A DNA stretch of 64,000 nucleotides from Yoonia vestfoldensis DSM 16212 (GCF_000382265.1 NZ_KB907992.1:1-64000); one strand, 5' to 3'; shown: positions 37,351 to 48,190, counted from the stretch's first letter. Notes: generated from the letters alone by a model not told the origin. A program made the numbers and translations.

Positions 37351-38004
37351 ATGAAGTTTTTCGTCGACACGGCCGAACTTGACCAGATCAGGGAACTGCA
37401 CGACCTCGGCATGGTGGACGGGGTCACCACGAACCCGTCGCTGATCGCGAAATCGGGGCGCGACATTCTCGAAGTCACCAAGGAAATCTGCGATCTCGTC
37501 AAAGGTCCGGTGTCCGCCGAAGTCGTGGCGCTCGATGCCGAAACCATGCTGGCCGAAGGCCGCAAGCTGGCCAAAATCGCCGACAACATCGCCGTCAAGG
37601 TGCCGCTGACTTGGGCGGGTCTCAAGACCTGCAAGACGCTGTCGGACGACGGCATCATGGTCAACGTGACCCTGTGCTTTTCGGCCAATCAGGCGCTGCT
37701 GGCGGCCAAGGCGGGGGCGACATTCATCAGCCCCTTCATCGGGCGGCTTGATGACATCAACCTCGACGGTCTGGAACTGATCGAGGATATCCGCACGATC
37801 TATGACAATTACGGCTTCAAGACGCAGATCCTTGCCGCGTCGATCCGCACCGCCAACCACATGTCCGATTGCGCCAAGATCGGGGCCGATGTGGCCACCG
37901 CACCACCTGCCGTCATCAAGGCGATGGCGAACCATATCCTGACGGACAAGGGTCTGGCGGGCTTTATGGCTGATGTGGAAAAGGCCGGTATCAAGATCCT
38001 CTGA
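37351..38004 (+). CDS. Fructose-6-phosphate aldolase / small transaldolase
   Basis: A 217-residue TalC/FSA-type class I aldolase. The Schiff-base Lys is K83 (IAVKVPLTW); the start [13 protein letters not shown] and the motif [14 protein letters not shown] are diagnostic of the short transaldolase subfamily. Members either cleave fructose-6-phosphate or act as true transaldolases; the sequence alone does not settle which. GGAGGGAAG gives a strong ribosome-binding site. Divergent from priA. Confidence 0.92.
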   Translation: MKFFVDTAELDQIRELHDLGMVDGVTTNPSLIAKSGRDILEVTKEICDLVKGPVSAEVVALDAETMLAEGRKLAKIADNIAVKVPLTWAGLKTCKTLSDDGIMVNVTLCFSANQALLAAKAGATFISPFIGRLDDINLDGLELIEDIRTIYDNYGFKTQILAASIRTANHMSDCAKIGADVATAPPAVIKAMANHILTDKGLAGFMADVEKAGIKIL

Positions 38005-38014
38005 TGCAAAAGGC

Positions 38015-38040
38015 GTAAGGTGGGTCCGGCCCCACCTTAC
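38015..38040 (+). repeat. Dispersed hairpin repeat, copy 2
   Basis: Perfect 10-bp arms gtaaggtggg (38015-38024) and cccaccttac (38031-38040) around a 6-nt loop, 10 bp after the transaldolase stop. Same design as the copy at 15944-15969. Confidence 0.7.
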
Positions 38041-38148
38041 CTGCCGCCTTTGGCAAAAACGCCACGCCATGGCGCCGTGCCAAAAAAAGTTGCGGCATCC
38101 CGTCGGCGGACCTGCTAGTTTGTGTCAAAACAAAAGCAGAGCAGTCCC

Positions 38149-38844
38149 ATGACCAACACCTCACTGGCGGATGATCTTCGCGCGAAGATCATTGCGAATC
38201 CCGATTTCCTTTTGGACGACCATGACGTGATGCGCGCATTGGTCGGCGCCAATGACGATGCGCGCGGCGGCAATATCGTCGATCTGCGCGCCATCGCGAT
38301 GGAACGGCTGGAGGCGCGTTTCGACCGGCTGGAAGACACGCACCGCAATGTCATCGCCGCCGCCTATGACAATCTGGCGGGCACCAATCAGGTGCATCGC
38401 GCAATCCTGCGGATGATGGATGCCGATACATTCGCAAGCTTTCTGCAGGACCTGACCGGCGATGTCGCCGATACATTGCGCGTCGATGCGATCCGGCTCG
38501 CGCTTGAGGCGGATGCGCCCGCGGACCATCCTGAAATGGACCCTGCCATCGTCGTCGTCGCTGCGGGTTTCGTCGAAGATTACATCACCCTTGGTCGGAA
38601 CATGCCTGCCCGGCAGGTCACCTTGCGCAAGTTCCAGAACGTCGGTGCCAGCCTTTACGGCGACCGGGCACCGTTCATCCAATCCGAGGCCTGCCTGAAA
38701 CTCGACCTTGGCGCAGGGCGCCGCCCCGCGATGCTGGTCATGGGCAGCGAAAACCCCGCGCAGTTCAGCCAACAGCAAGGCACCGACCTGCTGGCGTTCT
38801 TTACCGGCGTTCTGGAACGTGTGCTGCGCCGCTGGCTGGCCTGA
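38149..38844 (+). CDS. DUF484 family protein
   Basis: 231 residues with a GAF-like fold. The N-terminal block LRAKIIANPDFLLDDHDVMRALV is the DUF484 signature, and the rest (GDVADTLRVDAIRLALEAD, then GSLYGDRAPFIQSEACLKL-like segments) fits a ligand-binding sensor domain. Function unknown. As in many proteobacteria it directly precedes xerC, sharing an overlapping stop/start, so the two are probably co-expressed. ATG at 38149 chosen; a Met at 38122 is possible. Confidence 0.88.
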   Translation: MTNTSLADDLRAKIIANPDFLLDDHDVMRALVGANDDARGGNIVDLRAIAMERLEARFDRLEDTHRNVIAAAYDNLAGTNQVHRAILRMMDADTFASFLQDLTGDVADTLRVDAIRLALEADAPADHPEMDPAIVVVAAGFVEDYITLGRNMPARQVTLRKFQNVGASLYGDRAPFIQSEACLKLDLGAGRRPAMLVMGSENPAQFSQQQGTDLLAFFTGVLERVLRRWLA

Positions 38845-39764
38845 TGGCGTTCATCTCGCCCGCGCTGACGGCCATGCTGGATCGCTGGCTCGATCACGAA
38901 CGCGCGCTGGCCGGTGTCGCCGCCAACACGCTCAAGGCGTATAGGGCCGATGTGCTGGGCTTCATGGCGTTCCTGACGCAGCACAACGGCGATGCGCAGG
39001 GGCTTGCGCCGCTTGCGCGCGTCACGTTGGCGGACATGCGCGCCTGGATGGCCCATGAACGCGGGCGCGGTGTGGCGGCACGCTCGCTCGCGCGGTCGCT
39101 GTCGGCGGTCAAGTCGTTCTATCGCTGGCTCGCCGCGCGCGAAGGGTTCGAGCCTACAGCCGTTTTGTCCACGCGCTCGCCCAAGTTCCAGCCCAAGCTG
39201 CCTCGTCCGCTGACGGCCCCTGCTGCCAGCGACATGATCGACCATATCGGGTTGCAGGCGCGCGACCCTTGGGTTGCGGCCCGCGATACCGCTGTCGTCA
39301 CCCTGCTGTACGGCTGCGGCTTGCGGATATCGGAGGCGCTGTCGCTGCAAGGCCGCGATGCACCGCTGCCCCCGGTGCTGCGGATCACCGGCAAGGGCGG
39401 CAAGGAACGGATCGTCCCGGTGCTGGAAATCGCACGCGAGGCTGTCGCGCGCTATCTGCGGCTGTGCCCTTATGAAACCGCATCTGACGCACCGTTGTTC
39501 CGCGCCGTGCGGGGTGGCCCGCTTGCCCCGCGCGCAATCCAGAAGGTCGTGGAACAGACGCGCCTGCAACTGGGCCTGCCCGCGACGGCAACGCCCCACG
39601 CCCTGCGCCATTCCTTTGCCACGCATCTGATGGCGGCGGGCGGTGATCTGCGCAGTATTCAGGAACTGTTGGGACATGCGTCGCTGTCCACCACGCAAGC
39701 CTATACGGCGGTCGATGCAGCACAACTGATGGCTGTCTATGACCGCGCCCATCCCAAAGCCTGA
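38844..39764 (+). CDS. xerC: Tyrosine recombinase XerC
   Basis: A 306-residue site-specific recombinase resolving chromosome dimers at dif. SAM-like N-terminal domain at 1-100; catalytic residues R161, K184, H252, R255, H278 and nucleophile Y287 are all present. Position after DUF484 and length fit XerC rather than a phage or integron integrase. Starts at the ATG overlapping the DUF484 stop. Confidence 0.92.
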   Translation: MAFISPALTAMLDRWLDHERALAGVAANTLKAYRADVLGFMAFLTQHNGDAQGLAPLARVTLADMRAWMAHERGRGVAARSLARSLSAVKSFYRWLAAREGFEPTAVLSTRSPKFQPKLPRPLTAPAASDMIDHIGLQARDPWVAARDTAVVTLLYGCGLRISEALSLQGRDAPLPPVLRITGKGGKERIVPVLEIAREAVARYLRLCPYETASDAPLFRAVRGGPLAPRAIQKVVEQTRLQLGLPATATPHALRHSFATHLMAAGGDLRSIQELLGHASLSTTQAYTAVDAAQLMAVYDRAHPKA

Positions 39765-39818
39765 GCCAAAGCCAGAGATTGCCGTTGCCCTGTGATGAGA
39801 ATTGGATATGACGGTTCA

Positions 39819-40514
39819 ATGACTTTACGCGCCAAGGCCCTTTTTGTTCACCTGCTGACAGCCTCGGGTGCCGTTTTCGCGATGCTGGCGATGCTGGCGG
39901 CGGTGGATCAGAAATGGGACCTGATGTTCCTGTGGCTGGTCGTGGCGTTTTTCGTCGACGGGATCGACGGGCCGTTGGCGCGCCGATACGAGGTCAAGCG
40001 CAACGCCCCGGTCTTTGACGGCGTTCTGCTGGACCTTATCATCGACTATCTGACCTATGTGTTCGTACCGGCCTATGCGCTGTTCAAATCCGGTCTGCTG
40101 CCGGGTTGGACGGGATGGCTTGCGATCATCGTGATCACCTTCACCTCGGCGCTGTATTTCGCGGACACGCGGATGAAGACGAAGGATTATTCCTTTTCGG
40201 GCTTTCCCGGCTGCTGGAACATGCTGGTCTTGGTGATCTTTGCTCTGGAGCCGAATTTCTGGGTCTCGCTGGTACTGGTATCCTCGCTGGCAGTGGGGAT
40301 GTTCGTGCCGCTGAAATTCGTCCATCCCGTGCGCACGAAACGCTGGCGGATGGTGACGCTGCCGATGGCGCTGGCCTGGACGATCTTTGCGGGCTGGGCG
40401 GCTTGGGTCGATTTCCACCCCGAGACGCTGGCCCATTGGGGGTTGATCGTCACATCCGTCTATCTGCTGTTCGCAGGCATCGCGCAGCAGATCATGTATG
40501 GCAAGGACGGGTGA
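39819..40514 (+). CDS. pcs: Phosphatidylcholine synthase
   Basis: A 231-residue membrane CDP-alcohol phosphotransferase that condenses CDP-diacylglycerol with choline. The catalytic motif spans D50-G51, A54-R55, then G68, D72 and D76, with the 12-residue spacing typical of Pcs rather than the 8 of most family members. Six to eight hydrophobic helices follow. Start uncertain: ATG at 39819 is used, but an in-frame GTG at 39792 is possible. One of the traits pointing to an alphaproteobacterium. Confidence 0.9.
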   Translation: MTLRAKALFVHLLTASGAVFAMLAMLAAVDQKWDLMFLWLVVAFFVDGIDGPLARRYEVKRNAPVFDGVLLDLIIDYLTYVFVPAYALFKSGLLPGWTGWLAIIVITFTSALYFADTRMKTKDYSFSGFPGCWNMLVLVIFALEPNFWVSLVLVSSLAVGMFVPLKFVHPVRTKRWRMVTLPMALAWTIFAGWAAWVDFHPETLAHWGLIVTSVYLLFAGIAQQIMYGKDG

Positions 40515-40524
40515 AAACTTTTTG

Positions 40525-40558
40525 GCCTCCGGCGGGGATATATTTACTCGAACGATGA
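40525..40558 (+). repeat. 34-bp post-stop intergenic motif, copy 4
   Basis: GCCTCCGGCGGGGATATATT then TACTCGAACGATGA, 10 bp after the pcs stop, preceded by AAAACTTTTT, in pcs orientation. A bidirectional terminator follows directly. Confidence 0.8.
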
Positions 40559-40559
40559 G

Positions 40560-40588
40560 AAAAGGGCGGCACTTGATGCCGCCCTTTT
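40560..40588. terminator. Bidirectional terminator between pcs and ileS
   Basis: Arms aaaagggcggca (40560-40571) and tgccgccctttt (40577-40588) are perfectly complementary with a 5-nt loop; T runs on both strands serve the converging pcs and ileS. Confidence 0.85.
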
Positions 40589-40593
40589 GCGTT

Positions 40594-43584
40594 TCAGCCC
40601 AAGGCGTCGTTGCAGCGCCCGCAGACCCCCGGATGGGCATGGGTGCCGACATCGGGCAGGATTTTCCAGCAACGTTCGCATTTCTCGCCTGTCGCATGGT
40701 CAAAGACCACGGCGATATCGGCCACATCGTCGAGCCGGAATGCGCCTTCGGGGGCGGTATCGGTGCTGATGGTGATGCCCGACGTGATGCAGAGATCGTC
40801 AAAGCTGGTGGTGTCCAGCACCCGTGCCACATCCGCGCTGACATATACGGTCGGTGCCGCCTCGAGCGAGGCGCCGATCACCTTGGCGGTGCGTTCCACC
40901 TCCAATGCGCCCGTCACGACACGGCGGGCGCGGCGGACAGTGGCCCATTTCGCGGCCAGCGCATCGTCGCGCCAGTCGGCGGGGGTTTCGGCGAAGTCTT
41001 CCAGATGGACCGAGCTGTCGTCGCCGGGGAAGCGTTCGAGCCAGACTTCTTCCATCGTGAAGCACAGCATGGGGGCCAGCCAGCGGGTGATCCGGTGGAA
41101 CAGGATATCGAGCACGGTGCGCGCGGCCCGGCGGCGCGCGGTGTCGCCGTCACAGTAAAGCGCGTCCTTGCGCACGTCGAAATAGAAGGCCGAGAGGTCC
41201 ACCGTGGCGAAGGTAAAGATCGCTTGGAACACACCCTGGAAATCGTAAGCTGCGTAACCGTCGCGGACGGTCACGTCGAGTTCGGCCAGACGGTGCAGTA
41301 CCCAGCGTTCCAGTTCGGGCATGTCGGCGGGGGCCACACGGTCAGCCTCTGAAAAATCGGCCAGCGACCCCAGCATATAGCGCATCGTGTTGCGCAGGCG
41401 GCGATAGCTGTCGGCGACACCTTTCAGGATCTCATCCCCGATCCGCAAATCAGCGGTATAATCCGACTGCGCCACCCAGAGCCGCAGGATATCGGCGCCA
41501 TATTGTTGCACGACCTTTTCGGGCGCGATGGTGTTGCCGATGGATTTGGACATTTTCATGCCCTTCTGGTCCAGCGTGAACCCATGCGTCAGCACCCCAC
41601 GATAAGGGGCGTGACCCATCGTGCCGCAGGCCTGCAGCATCGAGGAATGGAACCAGCCGCGATGCTGGTCGGTGCCTTCGAGATACAGATCGGCCATGCC
41701 GTCGGTAGACCCGTCGGCGCGGTCGCGCAGCACGAAGGCGTGGGTCGAACCGCTGTCGAACCAAACGTCCAGAATGTCGAACACCTGATCATAGGCGTCA
41801 GGGTCGACGATGCCCGTCAAGAACCGGTCTTTCGCGCCGTCCTTGTACCATGCGTCAGCGCCTTCGGCCTCGAACGCCGCCAGCACGCGGGCGTTCACAT
41901 CGACGTTGCGCAGCAGGAAATCAGGATCGCTGGGTTGCGCACCCTTCTTTGTGAAACAGGTCAGCGGCACGCCCCAGGCGCGTTGGCGCGACAGCACCCA
42001 ATCAGGCCGCGCCTCGATCATGGAATAAAGCCGGTTGCGGCCAGTCTTGGGTGTCCAAGTGACCAGTTCGTCGATGGACCGCAGCGCGCGTTCGCGGATC
42101 GTGGTGCCGTATTGGTCCAGACCATCGCCCACCGCCTTGTCGATCGCGGCAAACCATTGCGGGCGGTTCAGGCGGATCACGGGGGCCTTGGAGCGCCAGC
42201 TATGCGCGTCGGAAATCGTGATGCGCTTGGTTGCGATGAGGGCTGTGACCTCTTTGAGCTTGTCGATGACGACCTTGTTGGCCCCACCGGGTTTGCCGTT
42301 GGGTTTCAGGATCGCCTCACCGCCGAAGAAAGGCAGATCGGGGCGGTAGGAACTGTCGTCGAGGATGTTATAGGTCATCGGCAGGCCATGTTTGACCCCG
42401 ATGGCATAATCGTCATCGCCGTGGCTGGGCGCGGTATGGACAAAGCCGGTGCCGGCGCTGTCGGTCACATGTTCGCCGGGCAGCAAGGGCACGTTAAAGT
42501 CCCATTCACCCGCGCCACCTTTGGCCCCGCGCAGCGGATGGGCGCAGACCAAGGCTTCCAATTCGTCGACCTGCACGCTGCGGATGCGGCGGTACATCGT
42601 GTCGTCAAGACGTGCCGCGCCCAGCGCATCGGCGGCCAGCGCATCGGCCAATAGATAGGTATCGCCGACTTTTGCCCAGCTTTCGTCAGGTACGCCTGTG
42701 ACCTCGTAAAGGCCATATGCGATGCTCGGCCCGAAACAGATCGCGCGGTTCTGCGGGATCGTCCAGGGCGTCGTCGTCCAGATCACCACCTTGGCGGCCA
42801 ACAGCTGCGCCTCGCGGGTCATGCCTGCGGCCATGATCGCGTGGCGGGCTTCGGGCGTTTCCTCTTCATTGGCCAACGCCGCCATGTTGTCGCGCTCAGC
42901 CGAAGCGGCGGAGACGATGGGAAACTTGACCCAGATCGCATCGGTCTGCCGGTCGTGGTATTCGACCTCGGCCTCGGCCAGCGCGGTCTTTTCCACGGGC
43001 GACCACATCACGGGCTTGGAGCCTTGGTACAGCGTTCCGTTCATCAGGAATTTCTGGAATTCCTCAGCGATCACGCGTTCGGCGTGAAAAGCCATCGTCA
43101 GATAAGGGTCGTCCCAATTGCCGGTGATGCCAAGGCGCTTGAATTCCTCGCGCTGGATATCGACCCAGCCTTCGGCGAACTTCCGGCATTCCTGCCGGAA
43201 ATCGACGACATTGATGGCGTCCTTGTCCTGCCCCTTGGCGCGGTATTTTTCCTCGATTTTCCATTCGATGGGCAGGCCGTGGCAATCCCAGCCCGGCACA
43301 TAGCGCGCGTCGCGGCCCATCATCTGCTGGCTGCGCACGACCATATCTTTCAGGATCTTGTTCAGCGCGTGGCCGATATGCAGGTTGCCGTTCGCATAAG
43401 GCGGGCCGTCATGCAGGGTAAACGGCTTGCGCCCTTCCGCCTTGGCGCGGAGTTTGTCGTAGACACCGATCTGCGCCCAGCGTGCAAGCCATTCGGGTTC
43501 GCGTTTTGGCAGGCCAGCGCGCATCGGGAAATCGGTCTGCGGCAGGTTCAGCGTGTCTTTGTAATCAGTGGTCTCGGCGCACAT
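40594..43584 (-). CDS. ileS: Isoleucine--tRNA ligase
   Basis: A 996-residue class I synthetase. HIGH motif at 69-72 ([11 protein letters not shown]), editing domain at about 200-420, KMSKS near residue 677, and a C-terminal zinc finger ([11 protein letters not shown], then CGRCNDALG). This is the bacterial zinc-containing type. The ATG at 43584 is preceded by AAAGGA; an upstream Met at 43608 lacks a site. Confidence 0.97.
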   Translation of the reverse strand: MCAETTDYKDTLNLPQTDFPMRAGLPKREPEWLARWAQIGVYDKLRAKAEGRKPFTLHDGPPYANGNLHIGHALNKILKDMVVRSQQMMGRDARYVPGWDCHGLPIEWKIEEKYRAKGQDKDAINVVDFRQECRKFAEGWVDIQREEFKRLGITGNWDDPYLTMAFHAERVIAEEFQKFLMNGTLYQGSKPVMWSPVEKTALAEAEVEYHDRQTDAIWVKFPIVSAASAERDNMAALANEEETPEARHAIMAAGMTREAQLLAAKVVIWTTTPWTIPQNRAICFGPSIAYGLYEVTGVPDESWAKVGDTYLLADALAADALGAARLDDTMYRRIRSVQVDELEALVCAHPLRGAKGGAGEWDFNVPLLPGEHVTDSAGTGFVHTAPSHGDDDYAIGVKHGLPMTYNILDDSSYRPDLPFFGGEAILKPNGKPGGANKVVIDKLKEVTALIATKRITISDAHSWRSKAPVIRLNRPQWFAAIDKAVGDGLDQYGTTIRERALRSIDELVTWTPKTGRNRLYSMIEARPDWVLSRQRAWGVPLTCFTKKGAQPSDPDFLLRNVDVNARVLAAFEAEGADAWYKDGAKDRFLTGIVDPDAYDQVFDILDVWFDSGSTHAFVLRDRADGSTDGMADLYLEGTDQHRGWFHSSMLQACGTMGHAPYRGVLTHGFTLDQKGMKMSKSIGNTIAPEKVVQQYGADILRLWVAQSDYTADLRIGDEILKGVADSYRRLRNTMRYMLGSLADFSEADRVAPADMPELERWVLHRLAELDVTVRDGYAAYDFQGVFQAIFTFATVDLSAFYFDVRKDALYCDGDTARRRAARTVLDILFHRITRWLAPMLCFTMEEVWLERFPGDDSSVHLEDFAETPADWRDDALAAKWATVRRARRVVTGALEVERTAKVIGASLEAAPTVYVSADVARVLDTTSFDDLCITSGITISTDTAPEGAFRLDDVADIAVVFDHATGEKCERCWKILPDVGTHAHPGVCGRCNDALG

Positions 43585-43815
43585 GTGTCGCGTCCTTTGG
43601 GCAATCATGAATTCTGGAAAGATGAGGCGCGGTGCGCAATCGCTTGCACCATGGTCCCGGCCGGTTCAGACGCCTAAACCGCCGGGCAAGTAATGCGTTG
43701 GATCATCATGCGTGTCATGGCCGAGCTTATAGAACCCAAGTCCCGCAGGGTAAAGCCGTGATAACACCATCCGGAGCGGTGCGCATGGCCCAGACCACAT
43801 ACCGGCCGGAAAAGG

Positions 43816-44550
43816 TCAGCGGCAATAGGTGCCGCTGCGATACCGCGCCGTGTCGAAATGGAAATGATCCAGATGGAAACGGTTCGCGTCAGGGCCAAGC
43901 ACTGTCCCGAACGGCCCGCAGGCCGCGCGCCACATCCGGCGCAGGATGGGGCCGTGTGCCGCACTGTCCCATCCGCGCAGAACGGTGATGTCAGAGCCGT
44001 AGCGCAGATTAATCGCCGCAATGTCCACGGCACGCCCCAGCGCATGTTCGGACAATCGCCCGCCCGATGCATTGTTGCGGTTCCGGCAGGCATAATGCGA
44101 CGCGATCCGCAGGCTGGAGATGCCACCCCCAAAATCGCCGACGGCCGCTGTGGCACCGTCCTTCACCCAATCTTTCAGGGCGGTCGCCGTGCGACAATCC
44201 ATCGTTGCCTGCGGCACCAGCGTCACACCGGCGACCGCGCGCACGCGCACGGCATCAGTGACACCACAGGCACCCGGACCGTCGACCGTACCCAGCACCA
44301 ACCCTTGAATAGCGACATCGCCGCAAATCTGGCCACGCTGGCGCGCAACGCGCTGTTCCTCGGCGGCGGCTTCGATGCTGGCAGGACGCGCCTTGGGGCG
44401 CAAGGATTGCTGGACCACGGCGGGCGGGACGATAACCTCGGGCCGTGCAACAGGGCGCAGGGCAGGCGAAGCTGCCGTTCCGCCGTCATCTTCCTGCGCC
44501 GCCAAAGGCCCGGCCCAAAGGGCAAGCCCAATGGCAAGCACGCGCATCAT
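43816..44550 (-). CDS. Extensin-like C-terminal domain protein, secreted
   Basis: 244 residues. Signal peptide (MMRVLAIGLALWAGPLAAQ), a Pro/Ala-rich linker to about 65, then a domain with four Cys and GRLSEHALGRAVDIAAI, ending FHLDHFHFDTARYRSGTYC. The SxHxxGxAxD and HxDHFH motifs resemble zinc-binding peptidoglycan LD/DD-carboxypeptidases of the extensin-like family, so a cell-wall hydrolase in the periplasm is likely. The start overlaps the tyrA stop by 4 bp, implying coupling. Confidence 0.88.
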   Translation of the reverse strand: MMRVLAIGLALWAGPLAAQEDDGGTAASPALRPVARPEVIVPPAVVQQSLRPKARPASIEAAAEEQRVARQRGQICGDVAIQGLVLGTVDGPGACGVTDAVRVRAVAGVTLVPQATMDCRTATALKDWVKDGATAAVGDFGGGISSLRIASHYACRNRNNASGGRLSEHALGRAVDIAAINLRYGSDITVLRGWDSAAHGPILRRMWRAACGPFGTVLGPDANRFHLDHFHFDTARYRSGTYCR

Positions 44551-45473
44551 TCCGGCTTTGCCGCGGGCTTGCGGCCGAAATTGGGGGCATCTGTGTCCTG
44601 CCCCGCGTCTATAATCGACCGGCGGATCGCCCGTGTGCGCGTGAAATAGGCGTGCAGATGATCGCCGTCGCCACGCCGGATCGCGCGCTGCAAGGCAAAG
44701 AGCTCCTCGGTGAACCGCCCCAGAATCTGCAAGGTCGCATCCTTGTTGTTCAGGAACACATCGCGCCACATCGTCGGATCGGACGCCGCGATCCGCGTGA
44801 AATCACGAAAGCCCGCGGCGGAATATTTGATGACTTCGCTGTCGGTCACACGGCGCAGGTCGTCGGCGACACCGACCATCGTATAGGCGATCAAGTGAGG
44901 CGTGTGACTGGTGACGGCCAGCACCAGATCATGGTGCTCGGCGTCCATCTCGTCGACATTGCTGCCCATGCCACGCCACAGATCGGCCAGTCGCGCGACA
45001 GCGGCGGGATCGGTGCCTTCGGCAGGGACCAGAATGCAGAAACGGTTGTCGAAAAGCTCTGCAAACCCCGAGCGCGGACCGGAATGTTCAGTCCCCGCCA
45101 GCGGATGCGCGGGAATGAAATGCACGCCTTCGGGCACGAAAGGGGCGACCGCATCAATCACCGCGGATTTCACCGACCCCACATCGCTGAGCGTGGCACC
45201 GGGCTTCAAATGCGGCGCAATCTCGCGCGCGACATCCTCCATCGCGCCAACGGGGACGCAGAGGACAACCAGATCGGCCCCTGCCACAGCCTCGGCCGCC
45301 GTGTCAGACACCTGATCGCACAGCCCGATCTCGCGCGCGATGGCACGGGTTTCAGCGGATCTTGCGTAACCCGCAATCTCGCGCGTAAGGCCAGCACGCC
45401 TGATCGCATGGCACATGGACGACGCGATCAGGCCCAGCCCGATCAGCGCGACCTTGTCATAGATCACCGCCAT
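44547..45473 (-). CDS. tyrA: Prephenate/arogenate dehydrogenase
   Basis: A 308-residue NAD(P)-dependent enzyme of tyrosine synthesis. Dinucleotide motif ALIGLGLIASSM at about 9-20, substrate-side HPLAGTEHSGPRSG near 120-133 and the helical dimer domain (VTSHTPHLIAY). It decarboxylates prephenate to hydroxyphenylpyruvate or arogenate to tyrosine; specificity not decided. Its ATG overlaps the hisC stop by 1 bp, so hisC and tyrA are co-translated, consistent with HisC-type transamination of aromatic intermediates. Confidence 0.93.
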   Translation of the reverse strand: MAVIYDKVALIGLGLIASSMCHAIRRAGLTREIAGYARSAETRAIAREIGLCDQVSDTAAEAVAGADLVVLCVPVGAMEDVAREIAPHLKPGATLSDVGSVKSAVIDAVAPFVPEGVHFIPAHPLAGTEHSGPRSGFAELFDNRFCILVPAEGTDPAAVARLADLWRGMGSNVDEMDAEHHDLVLAVTSHTPHLIAYTMVGVADDLRRVTDSEVIKYSAAGFRDFTRIAASDPTMWRDVFLNNKDATLQILGRFTEELFALQRAIRRGDGDHLHAYFTRTRAIRRSIIDAGQDTDAPNFGRKPAAKPE

Positions 45474-46558
45474 CAGCGCGAGCCCTTGAACTGCCCGACG
45501 GCATGCACGACCCGGCGACAGGCCGATTCGTCGCCCACGGTGATCCGCAGGCAGTGCGGCAAACCATAGCCCGCCACCTGCCGCACGATGATCCCCTGCG
45601 ACCGCAGATAGGCATCGCAGGCCTGCGCCTCGGCGGGGCTGCCGAAACGGGCAAGGATGAAATTGGCGCTGGAGGGATCTGAAGGCACACCCAATTCCGC
45701 AAGGCCCGCCGCCAGCCAGTCGCGCCAGCGGGCGTTCTCGACGCGGCAGCGCTCGGTGTGGGCGGTATCGCGCATCGCGGCTTCTGCGGCGGCAAGGGCG
45801 GCGGCGGACAGGTTGAACGGCCCGCGCAGCCGGTTCAGCACGTCGATCACGGTTTGCGGACCGTAAGCCCAGCCCACGCGCATCCCGCCCAGACCGTAGA
45901 TCTTGGAAAAGGTGCGCGTCATGATGACATTCTCGCGCGCCTCGACCAACGCGCGGCCAGCATCGAAGCCCTCGACATATTCGGCATAGGCGCCGTCCAG
46001 CACCAGCAAAGCCTGCGGCGGCAGACCGGCGGCAAGGCGCGCGACCTCGGCCTCGGGGATCATCGTACCGGTGGGGTTGGCAGGGTTCGCCAGATAGATC
46101 AGCCGCGTGCGGTCGGTGCAGGCGGCAAGGATCGCATCCACATCGACCACGCGGTCGCGTTCGGGCACGATGACGGGCGTGGCGCCGCAAGCATGGGCAT
46201 AGATCGGATACATCGAAAAGCCGTGTTCGGTGAACACGACCTCGGTGCCCGGTCCGGCATAGCCTTCGGCCAGCAGTTTGAGGATCTCGCCTGACCCCAC
46301 GCCGCAGACCACGCGCGCGGCATCGACGCCCCAGACATCGGCGATGGCCGCGCGCAGATCGGCATGATCGGTCGAGGGATAGCGGTGCAAATCATGGCCC
46401 GCACGCGAAAACGCCTGCATCGCCGCAGGGCTTGGCCCAAGCGGGTTCTCATTCGAGGAGAGTTTGAGCACATTGCTCTGCCCTTCAAGCCGCGATGCCC
46501 CGCCAACATAAAGCGCGATATCGAGAATGCCGGGTTGCGGTTCAATACCAGTTACCAT
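45473..46558 (-). CDS. hisC: Histidinol-phosphate aminotransferase (aromatic-pathway context)
   Basis: A 361-residue class I/II PLP aminotransferase. [10 protein letters not shown] at 34-43, the PLP Asp/Tyr region [11 protein letters not shown] near 188-198 and Schiff-base Lys 219 ([17 protein letters not shown]) identify HisC. Being fused in an operon with tyrA rather than his genes suggests it also, or mainly, transaminates prephenate or hydroxyphenylpyruvate. ATG at 46558 selected as the first Met of family sequence. Confidence 0.9.
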   Translation of the reverse strand: MVTGIEPQPGILDIALYVGGASRLEGQSNVLKLSSNENPLGPSPAAMQAFSRAGHDLHRYPSTDHADLRAAIADVWGVDAARVVCGVGSGEILKLLAEGYAGPGTEVVFTEHGFSMYPIYAHACGATPVIVPERDRVVDVDAILAACTDRTRLIYLANPANPTGTMIPEAEVARLAAGLPPQALLVLDGAYAEYVEGFDAGRALVEARENVIMTRTFSKIYGLGGMRVGWAYGPQTVIDVLNRLRGPFNLSAAALAAAEAAMRDTAHTERCRVENARWRDWLAAGLAELGVPSDPSSANFILARFGSPAEAQACDAYLRSQGIIVRQVAGYGLPHCLRITVGDESACRRVVHAVGQFKGSR

Positions 46559-46633
46559 GATCGGGTCTTCCACTTTAAATCGCGCCCGTTCTACCCGCGC
46601 GACCACGCCGTGACCAGAGACAAGACAGCGCGA

Positions 46634-46667
46634 TCATCTTCCGAGCAAAAATATCCCCGCGCGGAGC
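46634..46667 (-). repeat. 34-bp post-stop intergenic motif, copy 5 (diverged)
   Basis: On the minus strand CTCCGCGCGGGGATATTTTT then GCTCGGAAGATGA. It lies 25 bp after the stop of the homospermidine synthase gene, in its orientation, and before hisC. The left half is altered (CTCCGCGCGG) while the right half is intact. Confidence 0.7.
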
Positions 46668-46692
46668 GCCTTCGGGTTTGCCAAAACCCGGA

Positions 46693-48108
46693 TCAGGTCG
46701 CCAGCACGTTGCGGAATTGCCAGGGGTCGGTTTCGTCGATGTCCTCGGGGAAATGTTCCCAGCGGTCCTGCAAAGGCGTCCAGTCGGTATAATGCGCTTC
46801 GACCGCGCCAAGGTAGGGGCGCTGCACGTCAAGGCACCGGACATGGTCCATCTCGTCGGTCTCGACGATCCCGGCTTGCGGGTTCTCCAGCGCCCAGACC
46901 ATCCCCGCCAGCACGGCGGATGTCACCTGCATCCCCGTCGCGTTCTGGTAGGGGGCAAGCGTCTTGGTCTCTTCGTTCGACAGGCGCGATCCGAACCAGA
47001 GCGCGTTTTTCGCATGCCCGTAAATCAGCACGCCCAATTCGTCGATGCCGGTGACAATCTCGTCCACGTCGAGGATTTCATGCACCACCTGCTGGCGCCC
47101 CGCGCCAAACATCTCGTGCAGCGACAGCACCGCATCGTCGCAGGGGTGATAGGCATAATGGCAGGTCGGGCGAAACGCGGGCGCAGCCGGATCGCCGACG
47201 GTATAGTAATCCGAGATGCTGATCGCCTCGTTATGGGTGACCAGAAAGCCGAATTGCGGCCCCGGTGTCGGGCACCATGTATGCACGCGGGTGATCGCAC
47301 CGGGCCGTTCGATCCAGATCCCCGCCTGACAGCCCGTCGCGTGACGATGGCCGTTGTCGGGAAACCACGTCTCGTGCGTGCCCCAGCCCAGTTCGGCGGG
47401 CTGGAAGCCTTCGGCGATGAAACCCTCGACCGACCATGTGTTGACGAACACATCGCGCGGACGCGGCTTTGCGCGGGCCTGCGTGTCGCGTTCAGCGATA
47501 TGCACGCCCTTGACGCCAAGGTCCTGCATCAGGCGCGCCCAGCCCGAACGGTCTGCGGGCACGGGATCATCGCGGCCCAGATCGCGCGACAGGGTCATCA
47601 GCCCTTCTTTTACAAACCAGCTGACCATGCCGGGGTTCGCACCACAGCAGGACACCGCCGTCGTGCCACCGGGGTTGGCGGCCTTTTCGTCGCGCACCTT
47701 CTGGCGCAAGGCATAATTCGTGCGCTGCGCATTGTCGGTGGTGTCGAAATAGAAACCTGCCCAAGGTTCGACCACGGTGTCGATGTAAAGCACTCCTAGG
47801 TCGCGGCAGAATTTCATCAGGTCGAGCGACGAGGTATCCACCGACAGGTTCACGCAAAAGCCGCGCCCGTCGGGAAAGAGTTCGCCTAGCACTTCGCGGT
47901 AATTGTCTTGCGTCAGCGCAAGCTGGTGATGCGTGATCCCCTGTTCGGCCAGCAGAGGGGCCGCGGCGGAATTGGGCTCAATCACGCTCAACAGTGCCGG
48001 ATCATGGTCGAAATGGCGCTGGATCAGCGGAAGCGTGCCTTTGCCGATTGAACCATAGCCGATCATCACGATCGGACCGTCGATACGACCATGGATTGGG
48101 TGCGCCAT
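46693..48108 (-). CDS. hss: Homospermidine synthase
   Basis: A 471-residue NAD-dependent enzyme that joins aminobutyl groups from putrescine (or spermidine) to make homospermidine, the main polyamine of many Alphaproteobacteria. Rossmann start VMIGYGSIGKGTLPLI, then VEPWAGFY and SCCGANPGMVSWFVKEGL match the bacterial Hss of the saccharopine-dehydrogenase fold. Three Met codons lie at 48114-48108; the AGGGGG spacing favours 48108. Monocistronic appearance. Confidence 0.9.
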   Translation of the reverse strand: MAHPIHGRIDGPIVMIGYGSIGKGTLPLIQRHFDHDPALLSVIEPNSAAAPLLAEQGITHHQLALTQDNYREVLGELFPDGRGFCVNLSVDTSSLDLMKFCRDLGVLYIDTVVEPWAGFYFDTTDNAQRTNYALRQKVRDEKAANPGGTTAVSCCGANPGMVSWFVKEGLMTLSRDLGRDDPVPADRSGWARLMQDLGVKGVHIAERDTQARAKPRPRDVFVNTWSVEGFIAEGFQPAELGWGTHETWFPDNGHRHATGCQAGIWIERPGAITRVHTWCPTPGPQFGFLVTHNEAISISDYYTVGDPAAPAFRPTCHYAYHPCDDAVLSLHEMFGAGRQQVVHEILDVDEIVTGIDELGVLIYGHAKNALWFGSRLSNEETKTLAPYQNATGMQVTSAVLAGMVWALENPQAGIVETDEMDHVRCLDVQRPYLGAVEAHYTDWTPLQDRWEHFPEDIDETDPWQFRNVLAT

Positions 48109-48190
48109 CATCATCCCCCTGTTTCAAGTTGACCGTGGATAACGGATCATCCCGCAAAAGGAAACCTTGGCAGGCCCGCGTCCAAAACGA

